Below, piece by piece: positions 53,278 through 61,200 of a stretch of 64,000 nucleotides of DNA. This stretch comes from Arthrobacter sp. B6 (GTDB lineage Bacteria; Actinomycetota; Actinomycetes; Actinomycetales; Micrococcaceae): assembly GCF_001663775.1 (NCBI RefSeq), contig NZ_KV467168.1, forward strand, positions 980,460 through 1,044,459, written 5' to 3'. A program made the position numbers and the translations under genes. How positions within the stretch are numbered: position 1 is the first letter of the stretch; every line of letters begins with the position of its first letter. The notes under the pieces were generated by a model. That model ran no database searches. It was given only the letters and a program-made list of their open reading frames with translations, and had not been told where the DNA came from.

Positions 53278-55865
53278 GGTTCGGTGTGGTTCTTCCTGCC
53301 AGGGTTCCGCAGAACGGTGGAATCATCAGGTTCGGAGGGGCGTGCGGGAGGTGCCACCGGACCGCTCTCCACCCTACCTTCGGCCGGTTGCGCTGCAGCG
53401 GACCCGGGCTGGGGAGCGGCGGAACCGGGACGCCGCAGCGAGGCCAGACCCAGGCCGGTGCTGCGCAGTTTCAGGGCGGCCCGCCCGTCCGCCAGCAGGG
53501 ACCTGGGCGAGAACCTGGCCCGCTGGCGTCGCCAGAAGCCCACGGTCGCCGTCATTTCCTTGAGGGAGCCGTCCACAATGGTCCAGTACTCCTTGACCTC
53601 CTCCTCACTGGGCTGCCCGGCGCCGAAGATCGAGGCATCCGCCCGGCGGGCCAGCATGGTGGTGGTGGTCCCTGTCGTGGGGAAGGCGACGGCGACGACC
53701 GCAGCGCTTTCCCGACGGGTGGCGCGGGTGTCGATCCCGGCTCCCATGTCCGTCGCCAGGCTCAGCACCTCGTTCCAGCCCCCGCCGACGCGCTGCGCCG
53801 GGTGGCCATCCGTGAAGCGGGACTTCCGCCGTCGTGACTTGAGCAGGGCGATGAGCAGCAGCGGCAAGGCCAGGACAGACACCGGAATCAATGCAATCCC
53901 CAGGGCGCCGAGGAGGGCCCCCCAGAACAGCCACGGGTTGTTCTTCTTCTGGTCCGCATCCAGCGCGTCCGGGGAGGAGTCCGGCGGCAGGTCTGCCGGT
54001 TCCTGCGGGGGCGGCGGCGGCTGAAGCACCTGGGGCTTCGGCTTGGACCTGTTTTCCGGGTCCGGCGGGATGGGAATGTTGTCCTTGGGCGGTGTCGGAT
54101 CAAAGCTGACCCAACCCACGCGGTCGAAGGCGACTTCCACCCAGGCGTGGACATCCTTGCCTGTGATCTTCACCTCGCCGGCACCGTTCTCCGGGCTGGT
54201 TGGATCGGGGTAGAAGCCCATGACCACCCGCGAGGGGATCCCCAGGTGGCGGAGCATCAGCGACATGGAGACGGCATACTGTTCGTCATCGCCCAGCATC
54301 TGCTTGGCGGTCAGGAGGTTCCTGATCCGGGACGAGCTGTGCCCGGAGACGCTGGGCAGCTGGCCTTCGGTGACCAGCCCGTTACTGAAGGCCCCGGTCT
54401 TCTGGAAGTGGGCCTCAATCTGGCGGACGCGGTCGATCGCCGTGGGTGCATCGGCCGAGAGGTCGTTGGCCTGCGAGCCGACCACCGGTGGCACCTCCAA
54501 GGCGTCCGGCAGGGTAACTTTGGCGAAGTCGTATTGCGTCAGCTGGCCGTGCTCCAGCTTGACCGGGTCGGATACCTGGACACTGTAGGAGTCACCCTTG
54601 GAAAGTCCCTTCGTGGTCACTGCGGTGTCGGTGCCCGAATTGAAGTACAGGCCCGAGGCAGCCGCTGACGCGCTCTGGTCAAAGCTCAGGCCCGTTGTTT
54701 TGCGGCCGCCGGGAACGAAGTAGCCCTGGTAGTCCTCGATGGTGATGTCTATTGAGTAGTCGTTGGTGGGCACAACGCCTGAAGTGTCGGCGAGCGTGTT
54801 GATGGACTTGGTGTCCCCCACCTTGCTGAAACTGCCGGAGCCGTTGGGATCCATGTTGTAGTTGGTGCCGTTGAACGCGTCAAGCGCCCCCAGCCGCACG
54901 CGGCCGTCCCGCGGCAGGCCCTTGACCACAAACAGTGTGTCGTCCTTCTTGTCCTTGACGAAGGTCCGGAAGCTTGCAAGCGGCGTGATGTAGTCCTTGG
55001 GGTCAAACGGCGGAACCACCACGTTGCGGAGCACTTTCCGGTCATCACTGGCGGTGACCAGGGGCGCGGCAATTGCCGTGACCGCCACGCTGGCGGCGAT
55101 GACCGCCGCCGCCGTACCGAGCCTGCGGATTTTGGCACGCTGGGCCGTGCCGGCGTCGCTTTGCGGGCGGTTGACGGAGACTTTCCGCGTGTCGCTGCGG
55201 CGCAGGGCATCGCGGCGGAACGTGGCCCACGTGATCGCAAAGACCGTCAGGGCGATCCCACGCTCCACGGTAAGGAAGGCGGCATTGGTGCTGAAGGCTA
55301 TGCCTGTCACAAAGAGGGCAAGCACCGGGAGCAGCGGCCAGTAGGGTGCCTTGGCCCGCCAGGTGAGGATTCCGGCCACCAATGCGGTGATCAGTGAGCT
55401 GAGGAACGGGACAATGAGCACTCCCCCGGCCGTACCTACCGGCACACCCACGGTCAGCATGTCCTTCCAGGCGAACACAACGCCCAGGAGGAGTGTCCGC
55501 AGGGAGTCCAGGCTGGGGACGAAGCCCGCGATGGCCGCATCCGGCACGGCCAGCACGGTTCCCAGGACAAGGTAGGCGCCCAGTGCCAGTGCTGTGGTGA
55601 TCAGCAGGCCAAGCCGGAGGTGGGAATTGGCGGCGGCGAGGGCGAGGCCCACGATGATGCCGCCGAACCCGGAAATGAGATAGTAGGCGTCCCCTCCGAA
55701 GCTGAGGCTGAAGCCCAGCACACCCAGCCCGAGCAGGACGGTGAGCGCACCGGCGTCGACCATAAAGTGCCAGGACGGCTGCCCGTCCGCGAACGCTGAC
55801 TGCTGCTGTTGCTGCTGGCGCTGCTGCCGTGGGGTCCGCGGGCGGAGGTCCGATGCGGAGCTCAT
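53274..55865 (-). CDS. TgpA-type membrane protein with transglutaminase-like domain lacking the catalytic Cys
   Basis: An 863-aa membrane protein. An N-terminal block of six to seven helices (residues about 30-220), an extracellular region, then a transglutaminase-core domain at about residues 510-600, another membrane helix near 660, and a cytoplasmic tail. In the family the core reads G-D-C-E-Q; here it is GDDEQYAVSMSLML, so the nucleophile at about residue 525 is Asp (codon GAC). The His (DVHAWVEV) and Asp (FDPTPP) remain. The genes around it (DUF58, MoxR) are typical partners of this family. Confidence 0.9.
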   Translation of the reverse strand: MSSASDLRPRTPRQQRQQQQQQSAFADGQPSWHFMVDAGALTVLLGLGVLGFSLSFGGDAYYLISGFGGIIVGLALAAANSHLRLGLLITTALALGAYLVLGTVLAVPDAAIAGFVPSLDSLRTLLLGVVFAWKDMLTVGVPVGTAGGVLIVPFLSSLITALVAGILTWRAKAPYWPLLPVLALFVTGIAFSTNAAFLTVERGIALTVFAITWATFRRDALRRSDTRKVSVNRPQSDAGTAQRAKIRRLGTAAAVIAASVAVTAIAAPLVTASDDRKVLRNVVVPPFDPKDYITPLASFRTFVKDKKDDTLFVVKGLPRDGRVRLGALDAFNGTNYNMDPNGSGSFSKVGDTKSINTLADTSGVVPTNDYSIDITIEDYQGYFVPGGRKTTGLSFDQSASAAASGLYFNSGTDTAVTTKGLSKGDSYSVQVSDPVKLEHGQLTQYDFAKVTLPDALEVPPVVGSQANDLSADAPTAIDRVRQIEAHFQKTGAFSNGLVTEGQLPSVSGHSSSRIRNLLTAKQMLGDDEQYAVSMSLMLRHLGIPSRVVMGFYPDPTSPENGAGEVKITGKDVHAWVEVAFDRVGWVSFDPTPPKDNIPIPPDPENRSKPKPQVLQPPPPPQEPADLPPDSSPDALDADQKKNNPWLFWGALLGALGIALIPVSVLALPLLLIALLKSRRRKSRFTDGHPAQRVGGGWNEVLSLATDMGAGIDTRATRRESAAVVAVAFPTTGTTTTMLARRADASIFGAGQPSEEEVKEYWTIVDGSLKEMTATVGFWRRQRARFSPRSLLADGRAALKLRSTGLGLASLRRPGSAAPQPGSAAAQPAEGRVESGPVAPPARPSEPDDSTVLRNPGRKNHTEP

Positions 55866-57193
55866 GCGGCCGCCTTTCTCAGGACGATGGCGAGGTCGGC
55901 AAGGTCACCCAGCGTCAGCACGGTCAGGTCCGCGATGTTGGCACGGGACGGTGCGGCGCCGGTCTGGAGCCGCACCGCAAGGCTGCGCACTCCGGGGGCG
56001 ACGGAGGCGGCGGCCGAGCGGAGCTGGGTGGGCGTGACGTTGCTTCCCACCACAAAGAACACCACCGAGGCGTTGGGGACCGTGTCTGCGAGGGACCGCG
56101 CAAGGTCGACGGCGGTGCGGCGCATGGGTGCCCCGACAATCCTGGTCATGTCGTCCAGCATGTTGCGCCCGGTTTCGCAGCGCAGCGGCCCCTTCTGGGT
56201 CAGGACGTCCAGCTCGCGCTGCTCCCGGATGGCCTGGCGGCCGATCGAGGCGGCCGCCGAGATGGCCATCTCGAATTCCTGTTCGGAGGCGTACTCGTCC
56301 GTGTTGATGGACAGTGAAACCGCCAGGTGGGCGCGGCGGGTCTCCTCGAACTGCCGGACCATCAGCTTGTTGGTCCGGGCCGTGGTCTTCCAGTGGATGT
56401 GCCGCCTGTCATCCCCCGGCACGTAGTCCCGCAGGGCGTGGAACGATACGTCGGCGCTGGACAGGTCCGTGGTGGGCATGCCTTCGAGGTCTCGGATAAA
56501 CCCTGCGGCGGAACCTGCCAGGGCAACAGTCCGGGGATGGACGTAAAGGTCCTCCGGCTCAGTCCACAGCACCTGCCGGCGCAGCAGGTGCAGCGGGTCC
56601 GCCCGGACGGACCGGACAGGGCCTACCACGATGACGGCTCGGCGCGCCGTGGGAATGGTGAAGAGGTCCTCGTGGACCTGCTGGGGCTTCATTCTCGGGA
56701 GGTGGAAAACGGCCGTGGCGGCACCGACGGGCAGCTCCAGGGCGGCCGGCAACAGCGGACGGGCGGAGGTATTGGAAACCGCAATGCTGCCCACTGCGCT
56801 GTCCCCCACCGCGACGCGGGTACGGGCGAGGTCCAGGACCACACCGTAGGACGACCGGCCCAGGATGAAGCCGACAGCGATGAGGAAGAGCACAAACGCC
56901 GCGATAGCCGCCGCTTTGGCTTCCTGCCAGCCGAAAGCCTGGCCGGAAGCCCACAGCAGGATGGAGGCGCCAAGGATGGACCAACCCAGGACGCTTACCA
57001 CTGACAGCACCGGCCACACATAACGGAGCCACAAGCCCCGGGCTTTCTGCCAGGCCGGGGCGAGGGCCAGAACGGCCGTACTGGTGGCCTCGGCCCATAA
57101 AGCCGGGGGGTGCAGCCCTGTGGGCTTGCCGTTCCGGCGGAGAAGTAGCCGGAGACGCTCAGCAAGCCGGGTCAACGGTGTGCTGCTGGACAT
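55862..57193 (-). CDS. DUF58 domain protein
   Basis: A 443-aa protein. Two membrane helices near residues 50-105 are followed by a long domain that ends in the DUF58 signature RHIHWKTTARTNKLMVRQFEE (written here over 20 letters only by family name; key residues are H-W-K-T-T-A-R). A von Willebrand A-like region follows (SLSINTD, VVFFVVGSN). DUF58 proteins usually sit beside MoxR ATPases and transglutaminase-like membrane proteins, as here. ATG at 57193; the stop overlaps the next gene by 4 bp. Confidence 0.9.
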   Translation of the reverse strand: MSSSTPLTRLAERLRLLLRRNGKPTGLHPPALWAEATSTAVLALAPAWQKARGLWLRYVWPVLSVVSVLGWSILGASILLWASGQAFGWQEAKAAAIAAFVLFLIAVGFILGRSSYGVVLDLARTRVAVGDSAVGSIAVSNTSARPLLPAALELPVGAATAVFHLPRMKPQQVHEDLFTIPTARRAVIVVGPVRSVRADPLHLLRRQVLWTEPEDLYVHPRTVALAGSAAGFIRDLEGMPTTDLSSADVSFHALRDYVPGDDRRHIHWKTTARTNKLMVRQFEETRRAHLAVSLSINTDEYASEQEFEMAISAAASIGRQAIREQRELDVLTQKGPLRCETGRNMLDDMTRIVGAPMRRTAVDLARSLADTVPNASVVFFVVGSNVTPTQLRSAAASVAPGVRSLAVRLQTGAAPSRANIADLTVLTLGDLADLAIVLRKAAA

Positions 57194-57242
57194 AGATGTG
57201 CCTTTGTTTGCGCTGGGTGGTGGTCGTGGGGTCCTGGAACCG

Positions 57243-58214
57243 TCAGGCGGTGGCGCGTTGCTGCGGGGCGGCGACGTCGGCCAGGACGCGGGTCAGCACA
57301 GCCTCGGCCGTGGCGCCGGAGAACTCGGCTTCAGGGTCCATGACAAACCGGTGCGTCCACACGACCGGGGCGAGTTCCTTGACGTCGTCCGGCAGGACGA
57401 AGTTCCTTCCCTGGCCTGCAGCCCAGACCTTTGCGGCGCGGACCATGGCGATAGCGCCACGCACGGAGACACCGAGCCGGGTCTCAGGCGCGTTGCGGGT
57501 TTCCTCGCAGAGCCGGGAGATGTATTCGAGCACGGCGGTGTCCACATGGACGGTGGCCGCGAGGTCGGCCATATCCGCCACGGCCTGGGTGGTGATCACC
57601 GCGGAGATTTCCTTGGAGCGGTCCTTCAGGTTGGCGCCGCCCAGCAGCCGGACCGTTGAGGCGTGGTCCGGGTAGCCGATGGAGGTCTTGATTAGGAAGC
57701 GGTCCAGCTGCGCCTCGGGCAGCCGGTAGGTACCGGCCTGCTCGATGGGGTTCTGCGTGGCCATGACCATGAACGGCCGGCCGGCCTCGTAGGTAACGCC
57801 GTCCACGGTGACCCTGGATTCCTCCATGACTTCCAGCAGCGCCGACTGGGTCTTCGGCGAGGCACGGTTGATCTCGTCAGCCAGGACGATGTTGTTGAAG
57901 ATCGGCCCCTTGTGGAACTCGAACTTCTGCGTCTTCTGGTCGTAGATGGTCACGCCGGTCACGTCCGACGGCAGCAGGTCGGGGGTGAACTGGATGCGGT
58001 TGTTGGATCCCTGCACAGTGGCGGCCAGGGCACGCGCCAGTGAGGTCTTGCCGGTGCCGGGAGCGTCCTCGAACAATACGTGGCCCTCGGCGAGCATCGC
58101 CGTGAAGGTCAGACGGATGACGTGTTCCTTGCCCAGGACCGCCTGCCCAACATTGGCAACGAGCTTTTCGAAGGTGCCTGCAAACCATTCGGCCTGCTCG
58201 GTGGTCATGGTCAT
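57243..58214 (-). CDS. MoxR-family AAA+ ATPase
   Basis: A 323-aa chaperone-like ATPase. Walker A GTGKTSLARAL, Walker B VLADEINRASPKTQSALLEVME (key D-E-I-N-R), sensor 1 VMATQNPIEQAGTY, and the lid region with RLGVSVRGAIAM. I start at the ATG at 58214 with AGAGGA in front; the frame is open to 58283. MoxR proteins help assemble or activate VWA/DUF58 partners, here the next gene (49 bp apart). Confidence 0.94.
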   Translation of the reverse strand: MTMTTEQAEWFAGTFEKLVANVGQAVLGKEHVIRLTFTAMLAEGHVLFEDAPGTGKTSLARALAATVQGSNNRIQFTPDLLPSDVTGVTIYDQKTQKFEFHKGPIFNNIVLADEINRASPKTQSALLEVMEESRVTVDGVTYEAGRPFMVMATQNPIEQAGTYRLPEAQLDRFLIKTSIGYPDHASTVRLLGGANLKDRSKEISAVITTQAVADMADLAATVHVDTAVLEYISRLCEETRNAPETRLGVSVRGAIAMVRAAKVWAAGQGRNFVLPDDVKELAPVVWTHRFVMDPEAEFSGATAEAVLTRVLADVAAPQQRATA

Positions 58215-58294
58215 GAAGTGGATCCTCTTCTTGTTGTGGTTGGTGTCTGGGGAGCGATGACTCGATTGGGAGAATTCGCTCAAGCGGCCAGGGC

Positions 58295-61200
58295 CTAATA
58301 GCTGCCCGGGCAGCTGCTCATGCCGCCAAATGAGCCATTGACTGTGTCGGCCCGGATGAACCGGTACTCATGCGTCCATCGGCTGCCGTCTTTGCTGTAG
58401 ATGTAATACCAACGGCTGGATCCCCAGCCATCCCGGTAGCATTCAAGCCGCAGATTGGACCCTTGCGGCATCTTGTATGAGGAACAGGAATCACCGTTCC
58501 AGTGGTCACCACTGCCTTTTGCCTTCTCGAGGCAGCTGTTGACGTTGACCACTGCCCCCCACGTCTGTGGACCGGGGGGAGGCGGTGGCGGCGGCTCAGC
58601 ACCGCTGCGCGAGGTATCCCTCCCGATCCGGCCGGGCTGGTTGGCGCTGATGGCGCGCACCCTGAGTTCCACTGTCTCGCTGTAACCGACCGTCTTGGAG
58701 AATGATCGCTGTGTGGTGTCCTGCCAGCCACCGCCGTCGACGCTGTACTGGTAGCCGGTGACTGCCCGGCCGTTGCCGTTCGGCTGGTTCCAGGTCCATG
58801 AGACCGTCTTGTCGCCGACGCCGCTGCTCTTGCTTCCGGTAACCGTCGGAGCGAAGGCCAGGCCGTAAGGATTGACGCTGTTCGAGGCAGGGCTGGCGTC
58901 CCCGGCAGTGGTACTGCGGGACGAGACTGCCCAGACGACAACTGCCGTATCGGTGCCGTTGGCTGCTGCAACGGTTCCGCCCCCTGCGTTGATGTTTCCG
59001 CTGCTGCCGCCGGAGGTCAGGCTGTATTTGTAGGTGATTTCGCTGGCGGCCGACCCGTTGCGCTGGGCATCGGTCAGCGGAGTGAACCTGACGTCGATCT
59101 TTCCACCATCGCCGCCGGTGTCCATCAGGGTTGCTGTCGGTTGGCTCACCATGCCTGGCTTTCCCACGGCACGGACGGCCGCGGACTGCGCGCTGGTGCC
59201 GGACGTGCCCGCCTTGTTGGTGGCCGACACCGTGAACGTGTAGCCCGCTTCGGAATTGTCCACGGTGACGTTCTGCGTCGTAGCCCCGGCAACCGGCTGG
59301 GTTGCCACCACAGCTCCGCCCCGCAGGGTGGTGAGGGTGTAGGACGAGACCGCATCGCCGTTGTTGTCCGGCGCAGCCCAGCTGACCTTCAGCTGGCTTT
59401 GGGAGCCCACGGCACCTGCCTCTGAAGCCGTGGGCGCCCCCGGCGTGGCCGGAACTCCGGCGGGAATCTCGGCGGCGGAGTATGTACTCCACTCGGACGG
59501 ATCCTTGGCGTCGTTGCGGGCCAGGACGCGGACCTTATAGGACACGCCGTTCTGGAGGCCCTTCCAGACGTAGCTGACAGCGGTCAGGTTCTGGATCTGG
59601 GCGTTCTGTCCCGGCGGTGCGGGCGAAATCTCCAGGTCGTAGGACTTGATGGGCGAGCCCTTGCTGGCAGGAGCCGCCCAGCTCACGGAGAGCTGCTTGT
59701 CACCGAACTTGAGGGCGGGCGCAAGCGGAGTGTCCGGCCTGACGTCCGGACGGATCTCGGCGGAGGCTGGAGACCGGTCCGATTCGCCAAACTCGTTCGT
59801 CGCCGTCACCTCGAAGTGGTATTTCGTGTTGTTGACCAGCCCGTTCAGAGTGCAGGTATTGGCAGGGCAGTCCTGCCTGAAGCCGGACTCGCCGTACACC
59901 GTGTACTTGGTGATGGGGGAACCGCGGTCAGCCGGGGCGGACCAGTTCAGCAGTGCCGTCTGGTCGCCAACGCTCTGCGCCTGGGGCGTGGTGGGTGCCA
60001 ACGGCTTGTCCTTGACCGTGAGCCGGATGCGGGCTGTAGCCTGCCTGGACGTATCTTGCGTCTTGTCCGCAACCGTGTACGAAACCACCATGGAGCCGGA
60101 GAATCCCGGAGCCGGTGTTACCACCACGGAATCACCGGACACTTCCACGTTGCCATTTCCTGTCTCGGTGGTAGCCGAGATGATCTTCAGGGCTGTCTCG
60201 GGGAACGGGTTGGAATCGTTGGCCAAGACGTTCACGGTGACCGGCTTCCCGGCGGCCGCGTTGGGCTCGAGGTCATCGTTGGCCACCGGCTTGGGCCGGT
60301 TGGAAGCCGTCACCGCCAACTGGAACGTGGCTGTTGCCTCGAGGCCACGCGGGTCCCGGGCCTTGACCTGAACGGCGGCCGCAGCACCGGTAACGCTGGA
60401 GTCGGCAGCGGACGCCTTCAGGCTCTTGCCCTCGACGGTTGTGCTGAAACCGGAGAGCGCTCCTCCCACGATTTCGTACTTCATGTTTTCCAGGTCGTCG
60501 CGGTCCGGGTCGGCGGTCAGCTTGCCGAGGTCGATGCTGGCGCTGTCCCCCTTCGGCACGTCAACGGTGGCACCCAGCAGGGTAGGCGGGTTGTTGCGGT
60601 TGGGATCGGGCAGGACTTTGGTGCGGATGCTGAGGGTGGACTTCAGGCCTTCGGGATCGTCCGGGCCGGTGCCGTCGGTCACTTCGAAGCTGAGCGAGCC
60701 GGGTCCCACGTAGTCTGTGCCCGCGGTGTATTTGAGCGATGTCGCGCTGCCTGCCGTGGGGTCGCCGCCATCGGCGCCGATGAGTTTGATCCGGTCTGTC
60801 TGGGTGATCCGGGGGGAGCGGCCCTCCCGGACTTTGACCCATTCGTTCAGGTCAACCGTGACGGACTGGCCGGCAATGACCTCAATCACTTCGTCCTTCG
60901 CGAGGGTGGGGACCTGCTGGCCGATGCCCGGCACCCAGATGATGGCGGTGGACTTCTGGCCGTCCACATCCTCCACAGTGTAGGGAATCAGTTGCGGCTC
61001 CTCGGTCAGGTCCACAATCATGTTGCCGTCAGCGCCTGGACGTGCTGTGGTGGCCTCCGTGCTGACCAACAGGTTCTCGCCCACGCCGTCCGGATCTTCG
61101 TCGTTTTTCAGGACCGGCACGTCTACGGCCGTCTTGCCCATGGTCTGGGCAGAGGTCACGCGGTCGTCCCGGGCAATGGGGGCCTGCAGCGGGACCTCGT

